Positions 17,055 through 28,688 of a stretch of 48,278 nucleotides of DNA are shown piece by piece. Position 1 is the stretch's first letter, and every line of letters starts with the position of its first letter. A program made the translations under genes and the position numbers. A model generated the notes under the pieces. The model did not search any database. It had not been told where the DNA came from and saw only the letters and a program-made list of their open reading frames with translations. The DNA comes from an uncultured Flavobacteriaceae bacterium (GTDB lineage Bacteria; Bacteroidota; Bacteroidia; Flavobacteriales; Flavobacteriaceae), in contig CALSOZ010000018.1 of NCBI GenBank assembly GCA_943788095.1, forward strand, positions 1-48,278. Reading direction: 5' to 3'.

Positions 17055-17747
17055 GTGAAAGCACATATTCCAAATTTTATAACATTATTAAATTTATTTT
17101 CGGGTTCCGTAGCCGTCATTTATGCCTTAGAAGGTAATATGAAATTAACAGCCTTGTTTTTATGCTTGGGTATTTTCTTTGACTTTTTTGATGGTCTTTT
17201 GGCACGTAAATTAAAGGTTCAAAGTGAGCTTGGCGTTCAATTGGATTCTTTAGCGGATATGGTGACTAGCGGTTTGGTGCCTGGCTTGGTCCTTTTTCAT
17301 TTAATTAGCTTAGCGCCTTTACCTTCTTGGGAAACACATAATTTGCTGCCGTATTTTGGGTTGTTGGTCACCTTGGCATCTGCCTATCGCTTAGCGAAAT
17401 TTAATATTTCTGACAACCAGTCGGATGCTTTTATTGGATTGCCAACTCCCGCCAATGCACTCTTAATTATTGCTCTGCCACTAATTCTAGATTTTCAAAA
17501 TAGTGATGTTATAAATGCCATCATTTTAAATCCTTGGTTTTTATTTGGCGTGATCATTTTGAGTTGTTATTTGTTAAATGCACCCATTAAGCTGATTGCA
17601 TTAAAATTTAAAACATGGAATTTTAAAGACAATGCTTCGCGCTATATTTTGATTCTTTTATCGCTAGTTTTATTAATCGTATTTCAATTTGCTGGGATTC
17701 CACTGGTGATTATTAGTTATATCGTTTTGTCTTTGGTGTCAAAATAA
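17055..17747 (+). CDS. pssA: CDP-diacylglycerol--serine O-phosphatidyltransferase
   Basis: Makes phosphatidylserine from CDP-diacylglycerol and serine in the inner membrane, the precursor of phosphatidylethanolamine. The CDP-alcohol phosphotransferase motif DGx2ARx8Gx3Dx3D is complete (Asp46, Gly47, Ala50, Arg51, Gly60, Asp64, Asp68). The 230-residue protein has about six to eight transmembrane segments. It starts with GTG: the first residues KAHIPNFITLLNLFSG are typical for the family. It is followed after 18 bases by the DUF808 gene, probably in one transcript. Confidence 0.95.
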   Translation: MKAHIPNFITLLNLFSGSVAVIYALEGNMKLTALFLCLGIFFDFFDGLLARKLKVQSELGVQLDSLADMVTSGLVPGLVLFHLISLAPLPSWETHNLLPYFGLLVTLASAYRLAKFNISDNQSDAFIGLPTPANALLIIALPLILDFQNSDVINAIILNPWFLFGVIILSCYLLNAPIKLIALKFKTWNFKDNASRYILILLSLVLLIVFQFAGIPLVIISYIVLSLVSK

Positions 17748-17765
17748 TTTATAAACCACTAATTT

Positions 17766-18647
17766 ATGGCTTCAGGCTTTTTTGCACTTCTTGATGATAT
17801 TTCAGTTCTTATGGACGATGTCCTCACGATGAGTAAAGTCTCTGCCAAAAAAACAGCTGGGATTCTCGGCGATGATTTAGCGGTGAGTGCAGAAAAAGCA
17901 TCAGGCTTTGTATCTTCAAGAGAATTACCCGTATTATGGGCCATTACTAAAGGTTCTTTTTTAAATAAACTCATCATTTTACCCTTCGCATTTTTACTCA
18001 GTGCATTTTTACCCGCTGCAGTCACAGTGATCTTAATTTTTGGTGGAATTTATCTGTCGTATGAAGGGGTTGAGACGATTTATGAATTTGTCTTTCCTCA
18101 TAAACCGAGAGGCTCTAAAATCACTACTGAAGCCCTGCCAAAATCTGTTGTTTTACAACTAGAAAAAAAGAAAATAAAATCTGCTATTTTAACAGATTTC
18201 ATCTTATCTGTTGAGATCATTATCATTGCGCTTGGAACGGTTGTAGAGGAATCTATTGGGGTTCAAATTGGCGTGGTCAGTATCATTGCAATTATAGCAA
18301 CTGCTGGGGTCTATGGGCTTGTGGCACTGATCATCCGCATGGACGATTTAGGTTTTAAATTGATCCGAATGAGTGATGGTCAAAAAAATAGTTTCCATTT
18401 TTTGGGCGTCGGATTGGTCAACGCGTTGCCGGTGGTCATTAAAACGTTGTCGGTAGTCGGAACCATAGCACTTTTACTTGTTTCTGGGGGTATATTTCTT
18501 CATAATATAGACCTCTTCCACCACCTTATGGAAGGCTTGCCTATGATTCTAAGAGAGTTGATTTTTGGCTTGTCTATAGGGGTTATAGCTCTTTTAGTCA
18601 TGAGTCTAATGAAGCTAATTTTTAAGCCATTTTTTAAAAAGTCCTAA
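17766..18647 (+). CDS. DUF808 (YedI-like) membrane protein
   Basis: A 293-residue membrane protein starting MASGFFALLDDISVLMDDV, with the family stretch MSKVSAKKTAGILGDDLAV and GFVSSRELPVLWAITKGSF. About six or seven hydrophobic segments follow (first near residues 75-100). DUF808/YedI proteins are widespread inner-membrane proteins of unknown function. It lies 18 bases after pssA and converges with lptB, with only 3 bases between their stops. Confidence 0.9.
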   Translation: MASGFFALLDDISVLMDDVLTMSKVSAKKTAGILGDDLAVSAEKASGFVSSRELPVLWAITKGSFLNKLIILPFAFLLSAFLPAAVTVILIFGGIYLSYEGVETIYEFVFPHKPRGSKITTEALPKSVVLQLEKKKIKSAILTDFILSVEIIIIALGTVVEESIGVQIGVVSIIAIIATAGVYGLVALIIRMDDLGFKLIRMSDGQKNSFHFLGVGLVNALPVVIKTLSVVGTIALLLVSGGIFLHNIDLFHHLMEGLPMILRELIFGLSIGVIALLVMSLMKLIFKPFFKKS

Positions 18648-18650
18648 AGT

Positions 18651-19391
18651 TTAAAATTCTAATTTTTTCTTACGTAACTCGAAATTTTGACCGAGATATA
18701 CTTTACGAACCATTTCATCACTAGCTAGTACTTCTGGTTTTCCGGCCTTTAGAATACTGCCTTCAAACATTAAATAGGTACGGTCTGTAATTGCTAATGT
18801 TTCTTGCACATTATGATCGGTAATTAGGATGCCAATATTTTTTTTAGTCAGTTTGGCTATAATTCGCTGAATATCTTCAACCGCAACTGGATCAACACCT
18901 GCAAACGGCTCATCAAGCAATATAAAACTGGGGTCGGTGGCAAGTGCCCGTGCAATTTCGGTACGTCTGCGTTCGCCTCCAGATAACAAATCACCTCTGT
19001 TGGTTCGGATGTGTCCTAGACTAAATTCATCGATTAAAGATTCCATTTTATCAACTTGTTCTTTCTTAGAAAGTTTGGTCATTTGAAGCACACTTAAAAT
19101 GTTGTCCTCGATGCTTAATTTTCTAAATACAGAAGCCTCTTGAGCCAAGTAGCCGATCCCACTTTGTGCTCTTTTGTACATCGGGTAAGACGTGATTTCT
19201 TTATCATCCAAAAAGATTGAGCCACCGTTGGGTTTGATCAATCCAACGGTCATATAAAATGAGGTTGTTTTTCCTGCGCCATTGGGTCCTAAGAGTCCCA
19301 CAATTTCCCCTTGATTAACTTCGAGAGAAACATCTTTTACAACTTTTCGTCCGTTGTAGGACTTCATCAAATTTTGAACTCTTAATTTCAT
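18651..19391 (-). CDS. lptB: LPS export ABC transporter ATP-binding protein
   Basis: The cytoplasmic ATPase of the LptBFGC complex that extracts lipopolysaccharide from the inner membrane. In 246 residues it carries Walker [10 protein letters not shown] (about 35-43), the signature [15 protein letters not shown], Walker [13 protein letters not shown] and the switch His in ITDHNVQET, all close to the LptB consensus. The LptF/G partners are not in the window. KdsD, two genes upstream on the same strand, acts in Kdo synthesis for the same lipid, a sensible neighbour. Confidence 0.96.
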   Translation of the reverse strand: MKLRVQNLMKSYNGRKVVKDVSLEVNQGEIVGLLGPNGAGKTTSFYMTVGLIKPNGGSIFLDDKEITSYPMYKRAQSGIGYLAQEASVFRKLSIEDNILSVLQMTKLSKKEQVDKMESLIDEFSLGHIRTNRGDLLSGGERRRTEIARALATDPSFILLDEPFAGVDPVAVEDIQRIIAKLTKKNIGILITDHNVQETLAITDRTYLMFEGSILKAGKPEVLASDEMVRKVYLGQNFELRKKKLEF

Positions 19392-19470
19392 TGGTTTGTT
19401 TAAAGAATTTTAAAAATAGTAAAATGTAATTTACTAAGCATGTATGCGACGTACTTTATATTAAATTTAA

Positions 19471-19812
19471 CTAGGCTTCCAAAATATCTAGGTATTCATA
19501 CGCCCGTCTCAAATGTGGGATGACAATTGTCCCCCCGACTAGAGTGGCAATACTAAGCGCCTCAGAAATTTGAGCTCTACTTAGACCCTCTTCATGGCAT
19601 TTTTCTAGGTGATAACGTACACAATCATCACATCGTAATACGGCGGAAGCGACTAAGCCCAATAATTCTTTGGTCTCCGTATTTAAAGCCCCTTCTTGAA
19701 ATGCATTGGTGTCTAAATTAAAAATACGCTTGATAACGGTATTGTTTTCTGCAAGAATTTTGGTGTTCATTTTCTTGCGATATGCATTAAATTCTTCTAC
19801 TTCATTCGCCAT
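19471..19812 (-). CDS. AhpD-like carboxymuconolactone decarboxylase family protein
   Basis: Starting at the internal ATG (MANEVEEFNAYRKKMN) the product is 113 residues. A longer start at 19845 lies deep inside tatC and is less likely. The AhpD-type CxxC is present in LRCDDCVRYHLEKC, with the downstream GLSRAQISEALSIATLVGGT helix. Such proteins act in peroxide or thiol-disulfide chemistry as alkylhydroperoxidase-like enzymes; the substrate is not known here. It overlaps the tatC stop by 11 bases, so the two are probably translated from one message. Confidence 0.88.
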   Translation of the reverse strand: MANEVEEFNAYRKKMNTKILAENNTVIKRIFNLDTNAFQEGALNTETKELLGLVASAVLRCDDCVRYHLEKCHEEGLSRAQISEALSIATLVGGTIVIPHLRRAYEYLDILEA

Positions 19813-20617
19813 TTTTCTCTTTTCTTTTTTGAGTTCGTAAAACAAGTTTTGATATGAGGATACTGACTTGGTATAATATTAAGACAGGGATGGCGACAAT
19901 GATCTGACTCGCGATGTCGGGTGGGGTGATAATGGCTGCAAAAATCAACACGATTATTAAGGCATATTTTCGATTTTTTCGAAGGAATTCTGGCGTCACT
20001 AATCCTATTTTAGTTAGAAAATAGATGATAATTGGCAATTCAAAAATAAACCCGGATGCGAGGGTAGAGGCTCGTATCAGTCCAATATATGAGTTTAAAT
20101 CAAAATCGTTGTGAACTTGTTGGGCGACAGAATAGGTTCCTAAGAAATTTATAGATAATGGACAAACAATATAATATCCAAACAAGACCCCGATAAAAAA
20201 CAAAATAGAGGAGATGAAAATAAATCCTCTGGAGCTATTTTTTTCATTTGAATAGAGCCCTGGACTGATGAATTTCCAGAATTCATACAGAACGTATGGA
20301 AACGCGATGATCAATCCAAATGTGATGGAAGTCCAAATATGGGCTGAAAACTGTCCGGCCATGGTACGACTTTGAACTTCAAAATCAAAATTCGTATCAC
20401 AAAAACTCTCAAATCCTAATAACTTAGAAGCCTTACAAAGAAATTCATAGGTGAAAAAATCGGCTTTTGTAGGGCCAAAAATCAGGACATCAAACACAAA
20501 ACCTTTGGCTATAAAGGCAGCAGTCGCTGCAATCATTACGGCGGCTACCGCTCTTATAATATGCCATCTCAATTCTTCGAGATGGTCTAAAAATGACATT
20601 TCTTTTGGTTGTCCCAT
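19802..20617 (-). CDS. tatC: Sec-independent protein translocase subunit TatC
   Basis: The twin-arginine signal receptor of the Tat translocon. In 271 residues it shows the N-terminal MSFLDHLEELRWHIIRA signature, six transmembrane segments and the FELPIIIYFLTKIGLVTPE block with its conserved Glu/Pro. A periplasmic insert around residues 40-75 (FFTYEFLCKASKLLGFESF) is typical of Bacteroidota TatC. TatA is not in the window. The gene starts 3 bases after kdsD ends. Confidence 0.96.
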   Translation of the reverse strand: MGQPKEMSFLDHLEELRWHIIRAVAAVMIAATAAFIAKGFVFDVLIFGPTKADFFTYEFLCKASKLLGFESFCDTNFDFEVQSRTMAGQFSAHIWTSITFGLIIAFPYVLYEFWKFISPGLYSNEKNSSRGFIFISSILFFIGVLFGYYIVCPLSINFLGTYSVAQQVHNDFDLNSYIGLIRASTLASGFIFELPIIIYFLTKIGLVTPEFLRKNRKYALIIVLIFAAIITPPDIASQIIVAIPVLILYQVSILISKLVLRTQKRKEKNGE

Positions 20618-20619
20618 AA

Positions 20620-21585
20620 CTAGATGATTCCTTCTTTGATTAGGTCGTGAATATGGATAACACCGGCATAGCGGCCATGATCTTCTACGATGAGTTGTGA
20701 AATTTCATGTTTATCCATGATCTCCATTGCTTCGATAGCCATGGCATTGATTGTAATAGATTTTGGGTTTTTACTCATAATATCTTCAGCGCTCAGTTGC
20801 GAAAAATCTTCGGTCTCGGCAAGCATCCGTCTCAAGTCACCATCAGTAATAACACCAACGATTTTTTCATCTTTAGTGACAGCAGTCACACCTAAACGTT
20901 TTTCGGAAATTTCTATAATAACTTTTTTGATGCTAGCATCTGGACTTACTTCGGGTTTTTCGTTGTGTGCTAAAATATCACGGACTCTTAAAAATAATTT
21001 TTTCCCTAAAGCGCCACCAGGATGGTATTTTGCAAAGTCATCACTGGAAAACCCTCTAAGCTCCAATAAACACACAGCTAATGCATCACCAATCACTAAT
21101 TGGGCGGTGGTACTAGTTGTTGGCGCCAAGTTATTTGGACAGGCTTCTTTTTCAACGTAGGAATTAAAAACAAAATCAGATTGTTCGGCCAGCATTGATT
21201 TCATATTCCCTGTTATCGCTATTAAAGTATTTCCTGAGCTTTTCAACAACGGAATTAAAACTTTAATTTCTGGCGTATTACCACTTTTGGAAATACAAAT
21301 GACCACATCATCTTTCAGTAAGAGACCTAAATCGCCATGAATGGCGTCTGCGGCATGCATAAAAACAGAAGGGGTGCCAGTTGAATTTAAAGTTGCCACA
21401 ATTTTATTGGCAATAATGGCGCTCTTTCCAATGCCAGTTATAATCACGCGACCATTAGAGTTTAATATTAATTCTACAGCTTCTGCAAATGTATCATCAA
21501 TAAACTCAGCAAGTTGAGAAATTGCGAGGCTTTCAATAGCGATTGTTTTTTTGGCTAGGGATACTATAGATTTTTTTGAACTCAA
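20620..21585 (-). CDS. kdsD: Arabinose-5-phosphate isomerase, KpsF/GutQ family
   Basis: Interconverts ribulose-5-phosphate and arabinose-5-phosphate, the first step towards Kdo of lipopolysaccharide. The SIS domain (residues about 35-180) has GRVIITGIGKSAIIANKI and the HAADAIHGDLGLL loop. Two CBS domains occupy about 205-321 (GVITDGDLRRML; GVIHIHDLIKEGII). The length, 321 residues, is standard. It is first of the kdsD-tatC-ahpD-like group, with intergenic distances of 2 to -11 bases, and diverges from recQ. Confidence 0.94.
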   Translation of the reverse strand: MSSKKSIVSLAKKTIAIESLAISQLAEFIDDTFAEAVELILNSNGRVIITGIGKSAIIANKIVATLNSTGTPSVFMHAADAIHGDLGLLLKDDVVICISKSGNTPEIKVLIPLLKSSGNTLIAITGNMKSMLAEQSDFVFNSYVEKEACPNNLAPTTSTTAQLVIGDALAVCLLELRGFSSDDFAKYHPGGALGKKLFLRVRDILAHNEKPEVSPDASIKKVIIEISEKRLGVTAVTKDEKIVGVITDGDLRRMLAETEDFSQLSAEDIMSKNPKSITINAMAIEAMEIMDKHEISQLIVEDHGRYAGVIHIHDLIKEGII

Positions 21586-21739
21586 TTTTTTTATCTTTTG
21601 GTTGTGTAATTATTTAAATATATCTACCTTTAATTATCATTACAAAAAAACAAAAAAAATAGGAGTGTTCCCTAATTTATTACCATTTTGATTGAATTAA
21701 CCACTTTTTTTTTAATTAAGACTAGAAATTAACCATAGA

Positions 21740-23932
21740 ATGAGTATTTCGACGAAAGAATTACATGCTGCACTTAAAACCTTTTTTGGTTTTGATAAAT
21801 TTAAAGGGCTTCAAGAACAAGTCATTGTGAGTCTTTTAGAGAAAAAAAACACATTTGCTATTATGCCAACCGGCGGAGGGAAATCGCTCTGTTATCAATT
21901 ACCTGCTTTAATGCAGGACGGGACGGCAATTGTGGTGTCTCCTTTGATCGCACTTATGAAAAATCAAGTTGATGCTATTAGAGGTATTTCGAATCATGAA
22001 GGGATTGCTCATGTATTAAATTCCTCTTTAAATAAAACCGAAATAAAACAAGTAAAATCAGATATAGAATCTGGAATCACAAAGCTATTATACGTCGCTC
22101 CAGAGTCGCTTTCAAAAGCAGAAAATATTGAGTTTTTAAAAGCTCAGGACATCTCATTTATGGCGGTCGATGAGGCCCACTGTATTAGTGAATGGGGACA
22201 TGATTTTAGACCAGAATACAGAAATTTAAAACACATCATTACCCAAATAGGCGACAATATTCCTATTATAGGATTGACCGCCACGGCCACTCCAAAAGTA
22301 CAAGAAGATATTTTAAAAAACTTAGGAACCACAGATTCCCAAACATTCAAGGCCTCATTTAATAGACCAAACTTGTTTTATGAAATACTTCCCAAAACAG
22401 ATCAAGTTGATAATGATATCATTCGATTTGTGAAGCAAAATGAAGGAAAATCAGGGATTATTTACTGTCTAAGTAGAAAACGAGTGGAAGGATTGTCTCA
22501 AATTCTTCAAGTGAACGGCATTAAAGCAGTCCCATACCATGCAGGATTAGATGCCAAAACACGTTCTAAACATCAAGATATGTTTTTGATGGAAGATACA
22601 GATGTTGTCGTTGCTACCATAGCTTTTGGTATGGGCATCGATAAACCAGATGTTCGTTTTGTGATTCATCACGATATTCCAAAAAGTATCGAAAGTTACT
22701 ACCAGGAAACTGGACGAGCTGGTCGCGATGGTGGCGAAGGTCATTGTTTGGCGTATTATGCTTATAAAGATATTGAAAAACTCGAAAAATTTATGTCGGG
22801 TAAGCCGGTTGCGGAACAAGAAATTGGTTTTGCACTATTACAAGAAGTCGTTGCATTGGCTGAAACCTCCATGTCGCGTCGAAAATTTATTTTACATTAT
22901 TTTGGAGAAGCATTTGACACAGAAACTGGCGATGGCGGACATATGGACGATAACGTTCGAAATCCTAAACCTCAATCAGAAGCGAAAGACCAAGTAAAAT
23001 TATTACTTGATGTAGTCTCTCAAACGCACGAAAAATATAAAAGTAAAGATTTAGTAAATGTCATTACGGGTCAAGAAAATGCTCTTATAAAATCTCACCG
23101 TACAGACGAGAAGCCCTTTTTTGGAAATGGTAGTGGTCATGATTCATTATATTGGATGGCCCTGATTAGACAAGTGTTGGTTGCTGGATATCTAAGAAAA
23201 GACATTGAAACTTATGGTGTTTTAAAGTTAACCGCTAACGGGCGACAATACTTAGAATCTCCAATATCTTTTTTAATGACAGAAGACCATACATATAATT
23301 TGCAAGCTTCAAATCGAAACTATAACACGTCAACAGAAGTTGTTGATGTCGCTTTGATGGGGATGCTAAAAAGCCTCCGAAAATCCAATGCCAAAAAACT
23401 AGGCGTTCCTCCTTTTGTCATTTTTCAAGATCCATCTTTAGAGGATATGGCACTTAAATATCCAATTACAATCGAAGAACTTTATAACATACATGGAGTC
23501 GGAGAAGGAAAAGCAAAACGCTATGGGAAAGATTTTGTGGCGCTTATAAAACGTTATGTAGATGAAAATGAGATTGATCGCATGGAGGATTTAGTCATAA
23601 AATCGACGGGATCAAACTCTTCTTTAAAGCTATATATCATTCAAAATATCGATCGCAAACTTCCTTTTGATGATATTTCTTCTGCAAAAGGGATGAGTAT
23701 GGACGAGTTTATTCGAGAATTAGAGGCAATCGTATTTTCGGGCACAAAATTAAATATCAATTACTGGGTTGATGAAATTCTTGATGAGGATCAACAAGAA
23801 GACCTCTATGACTATTTCATGGAATCTGAAACCGATGAGATTGAGGCAGCTATCGAAGAATTTGACGGCGATTATGAAGATCAAGATTTACGACTCTATC
23901 GTCTTAAATTTATCAGTGAAGTTGCCAACTAA
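21740..23932 (+). CDS. recQ: ATP-dependent DNA helicase RecQ
   Basis: A 3'-5' DNA helicase for recombination and fork repair. In 730 residues: Walker A GGGKS (45-49), DEAH (144-147), the GLTATATPKV and QETGRAGRDG helicase motifs, an RQC region (about 345-520) and an HRDC domain (about 535-615). A C-terminal acidic extension (DEIEAAIEEFDGDYEDQD) follows. The four zinc-binding cysteines of the canonical RQC region are absent: where Escherichia coli has C...CxxCxxC, this protein reads SMSRRKF and GGHMDDNVR (376-410). It is divergent from kdsD. Confidence 0.96.
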   Translation: MSISTKELHAALKTFFGFDKFKGLQEQVIVSLLEKKNTFAIMPTGGGKSLCYQLPALMQDGTAIVVSPLIALMKNQVDAIRGISNHEGIAHVLNSSLNKTEIKQVKSDIESGITKLLYVAPESLSKAENIEFLKAQDISFMAVDEAHCISEWGHDFRPEYRNLKHIITQIGDNIPIIGLTATATPKVQEDILKNLGTTDSQTFKASFNRPNLFYEILPKTDQVDNDIIRFVKQNEGKSGIIYCLSRKRVEGLSQILQVNGIKAVPYHAGLDAKTRSKHQDMFLMEDTDVVVATIAFGMGIDKPDVRFVIHHDIPKSIESYYQETGRAGRDGGEGHCLAYYAYKDIEKLEKFMSGKPVAEQEIGFALLQEVVALAETSMSRRKFILHYFGEAFDTETGDGGHMDDNVRNPKPQSEAKDQVKLLLDVVSQTHEKYKSKDLVNVITGQENALIKSHRTDEKPFFGNGSGHDSLYWMALIRQVLVAGYLRKDIETYGVLKLTANGRQYLESPISFLMTEDHTYNLQASNRNYNTSTEVVDVALMGMLKSLRKSNAKKLGVPPFVIFQDPSLEDMALKYPITIEELYNIHGVGEGKAKRYGKDFVALIKRYVDENEIDRMEDLVIKSTGSNSSLKLYIIQNIDRKLPFDDISSAKGMSMDEFIRELEAIVFSGTKLNINYWVDEILDEDQQEDLYDYFMESETDEIEAAIEEFDGDYEDQDLRLYRLKFISEVAN

Positions 23933-23983
23933 TAAATTTTTCACAAAACCATTCTGGAAACTTTTTAGTTTATAATTCCTACG

Positions 23984-23991
23984 TATCTTTG
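23984..23991 (+). promoter_or_regulatory. Promoter -7 element of the cyclophilin-FKBP gene
   Basis: TATCTTTG, an exact TAnnTTTG, ends 28 bases before the start codon; predicted leader about 23 nt, A-rich (TTAAAAAAATAAAATC). Confidence 0.6.
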
Positions 23992-24019
23992 CAGCTATTA
24001 AAAAAATAAAATCAAACGC

Positions 24020-24952
24020 ATGAAAGACGGTTTATACGCAAAATTCTCGACCACTAAAGGAGAGATCTTAGTAAATTTAGAATACCAAAAAACGCCAGGA
24101 ACAGTAGGTAATTTTGTTGCTTTAGCAGAGGGAAACTTAGAAAATTCCGTAAAAAGTCAAGGCGAACCTTATTATAATGGCTTAAAATTTCATAGAGTCA
24201 TCCCCGATTTCATGATTCAAGGTGGCTGTCCTCTTGGTACAGGAACTGGAAATCCAGGATATAAATTTGCAGATGAATTTCATCCCGATTTAAAACATGA
24301 TACGCCAGGCGTACTATCAATGGCCAATGCCGGTCCGGGTACCAATGGGAGTCAATTTTTTATTACTCATATTCCAACCGATTGGTTAGATGGCAAACAC
24401 ACTGTTTTTGGGAAAGTAGTTGAGGGTCAAGCCATTGTAGATGCTGTTAGTCAAGGGGATGTATTAGAAACCTTAGAAATTGTAGCTATAGGTGCAGAGG
24501 CTGAAGCATTTCAAGCCGTAGAAGCTTTTAGAACTTTTGAAGGTTCAAGAGAAAAAGCACTTGCGGATGCAAAAGCTAGTATTGAAGCCGAATTAGATGA
24601 ACTCGCAACTGGTTTTGAAAAAACAGAGAGTGGACTGCGTTACCAAATCCTTCAAAAGGGGAGTGGAGCACAAGCCGTAAAAGGCGCAACCGTTTCCGTA
24701 CATTATAAAGGACAACTAGCCGATGGGACTGTATTTGATTCTTCTTATAAACGCAAAGAACCGATTGAGTTTGCCCTAGGAACAGGTCAGGTAATCGCAG
24801 GCTGGGATGAAGGGGTCGCTCTTTTAAGTGTCGGAGACAAAGCACGATTTGTAATTCCAAGTCATTTAGGGTATGGAGCACAAGGCGCTGGAGGGGTCAT
24901 TCCTCCAAATGCTAATTTAATATTTGATGTTGAATTAGTAGACGTAAAATAA
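24020..24952 (+). CDS. Dual-domain peptidyl-prolyl isomerase (cyclophilin-FKBP fusion)
   Basis: A 310-residue protein joining two unrelated prolyl isomerase folds. Residues about 1-155 are a cyclophilin domain with FHRVIPDFMIQGG, GPGTNGSQFFIT and WLDGKHTVFG. A helical, alanine/glutamate-rich linker (about 160-195) follows. Residues about 200-310 are an FKBP domain with VHYKGQLADGTVFDSS, GQVIAGWDEG and PSHLGYG. There is no signal peptide, so it is probably a cytoplasmic folding helper. Such CFBP immunophilins are known from Bacteroidota and spirochaetes. It has its own promoter and terminator. Confidence 0.95.
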   Translation: MKDGLYAKFSTTKGEILVNLEYQKTPGTVGNFVALAEGNLENSVKSQGEPYYNGLKFHRVIPDFMIQGGCPLGTGTGNPGYKFADEFHPDLKHDTPGVLSMANAGPGTNGSQFFITHIPTDWLDGKHTVFGKVVEGQAIVDAVSQGDVLETLEIVAIGAEAEAFQAVEAFRTFEGSREKALADAKASIEAELDELATGFEKTESGLRYQILQKGSGAQAVKGATVSVHYKGQLADGTVFDSSYKRKEPIEFALGTGQVIAGWDEGVALLSVGDKARFVIPSHLGYGAQGAGGVIPPNANLIFDVELVDVK

Positions 24953-24970
24953 TTCAATTTTGATCTCCAT

Positions 24971-24996
24971 AAAAAGCACCTTGAGGGTGCTTTTTA
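24971..24996 (+). terminator. Intrinsic terminator of the cyclophilin-FKBP gene
   Basis: AAAAAGCACC and GGTGCTTTTT form a 10-bp stem around a 5-base loop, with the T-run built in; it begins 18 bases after the stop codon. Confidence 0.88.
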
Positions 24997-25058
24997 TATT
25001 TTATAGCAAGTGTTTATAAACAACTTATAAATATTCTTTATGTTTCAATACTTATTTG

Positions 25059-25066
25059 TAATTTTG
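25059..25066 (+). promoter_or_regulatory. Promoter -7 element of pyrG
   Basis: TAATTTTG matches TAnnTTTG and ends 20 bases before the pyrG ATG; predicted leader about 15 nt. No clear TTG at -33. Confidence 0.55.
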
Positions 25067-25077
25067 TTCGCGTTTAA

Positions 25078-26706
<1,629 letters not shown>

Positions 26707-26764
26707 TACAATTTAATTTGACCAAACGCTCTGATGCGTTGATCTCAGTTAAAATAGAAACGTT

Positions 26765-28669
26765 ATGGAAGAAAAAAAATTAGACATCAATTCAATTATT
26801 GGATTTTTACTCATCGTCGCTATTTTACTGTATATGTTATGGCAAAATCAACCAACTCCAGAAGAACTTGCACTACAAGAAAAAGCGAAACAAGAACAGT
26901 TAGCGACAGAAGCAGCCAACAAATCGGCAGCTGAATTAACCATTAATAAAGTTCCGAATCAACCTTTAAATGATTCTTTACAACTGGCAAGTTTTAAAAA
27001 TAAGATAGGAGATTTTGCGTATGCATTGACCTTAGCATCGGCAACGCCAAATGTGACAAGTTTTGAAAATGAAGTTTTAGCTCTTAAAATTGATAATAAA
27101 GGCGGATTTATTTCTGAAGTAAAATTAAAAAATTATGTAAATCATGACTCAGTTCCAGTCTACCTTATCAAAGATGGAAGCTCCGTATTCAATTTAAATT
27201 TTGCAACTTCAGACAATCGGATCCTAAACTCGTCCGAACTTTATTTTCAACCATCTCTATCAACATCTGGTGACAATCAAGTGCTTTCAATGCGACTCAA
27301 AGTCTCTGAATCACAATTTTTAGAATACCGCTACGAATTGAAAGCCTAGATAATCATATGCTAGGCTTTTCGGTACGTTCTCAAGGGTTGTCATCGGTTT
27401 TTAAACACCTCTCAAGAGGTTCAGTTGGATTGGAAATTCGAAGCACATCGTCAAGGTACCAAAGTGTGTCTTTCGAAAATCGTATACACGCGTTTGACGT
27501 ATCAACATGAAGGAGATAAAATCAAATAAATTATCTCAAACAGGAGACGATGATGAATCTTGAACGAGACTGTTTCATGGATTTCTTTCAGACAGCATTT
27601 TTTTAGCTCTATTTTAGTTCCAGAAGTTCCTTTTAAAACAGCCGATTTAAAATCTTTCAACTTAGTTAATGATGAAACGTCGATACCTTATTTACCAAGC
27701 GTTACGAAGTTAGTCTTCCTTTAAGGTTTTCTGGTGGTGAATTAGCTACATAATATGAGTATTATTATGGTCCTACCTATGATAAAATTTTAAATCAATA
27801 CGATCAAAATTTAGAGGCCAGTATTCCTTTTGGATGGGGGATTATTGGATGGATTAATAAAGCTGTTTTCAGTCCTTTGTATGGATGGTTAACTAATTAT
27901 CTTTCATTCGGAATCGCCATTATAGTAATGACTATTATGGTTAAGATGTATTATCATTTGTGCAATATAAGCAGTTTTTATCGCAGGCTAAAATGAAAAT
28001 TCTAAAACCAGAGATTGGACGCCATCCGCGAAATATATAAGAACAGATAAAATGAAGGTTCAGCAAGAAACAATGGCGCTTCAAAACAAAGCAGGAGCCA
28101 GTCCTTTGAGTGGGTGTTTGCCTGGTATGCTTCAATTGCCGGTGTTTTATGCCTTGTTTATGTTTTTTCCAATTGCATTTGAATTACGTCAAAAACCTTT
28201 TTTATGGGTAGACGATTTAAGTTCTTATGATTCGATTGCAGAGCTTCCATTTAATATTCCATTTTATGGCGATCATGTTAGTTTATTTCCAATTTTAGCA
28301 TCCATCGCCATCTTCTTTTATATGAAGATGACTACGGGGCAACAAATGGCCACACAACCCACACAAGAAGGCATGCCTGATATGGGCAAGATGATGAAAT
28401 ACATGATCTATTTATCGCCAATCATGATGCTGTTTTTCTTTAATAATTATGCATCTGGATTAAGTTTATACTACTTTGTTTCTAACTTAATTAGTATCGG
28501 AATTATGTTGGTCATCAAAAACTACATCATTGATGAAGATAAAGTATTAGCTAAAATTCAAGTGAGTAAAGCTAAACCCAAAAAACAAAACCGTTTTCAG
28601 AAGAAAATGGCAGATATTATGGCGCAGGCTGAAGCACAAAAAGCATTGCAAGAAAAACGTAAAAAATAA
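26765..28669 (+). pseudogene. yidC: Membrane protein insertase YidC, reading frame broken by several indels
   Basis: YidC inserts and folds inner-membrane proteins, alone or with SecYEG. Residues 1-194 are open (N-terminal helix IIGFLLIVAILLYMLWQ, then the start of the periplasmic domain). The frame then breaks repeatedly between 27346 and 28052. Pieces such as DWKFEA, SFRQHFF, EASIPFGWG and NKAVFSPLYGWLTNYLSFGI lie in different frames. From 28052 a continuous C-terminal core follows (ASPLSGCLPGMLQLPVFYAL to the lysine-rich end). The total span (1905 bases, 635 codons) equals an intact flavobacterial YidC. Since the gene is essential, I take the breaks as sequence errors. Confidence 0.92.
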
Positions 28670-28688
28670 GCTATGTTACTTATGCGTT

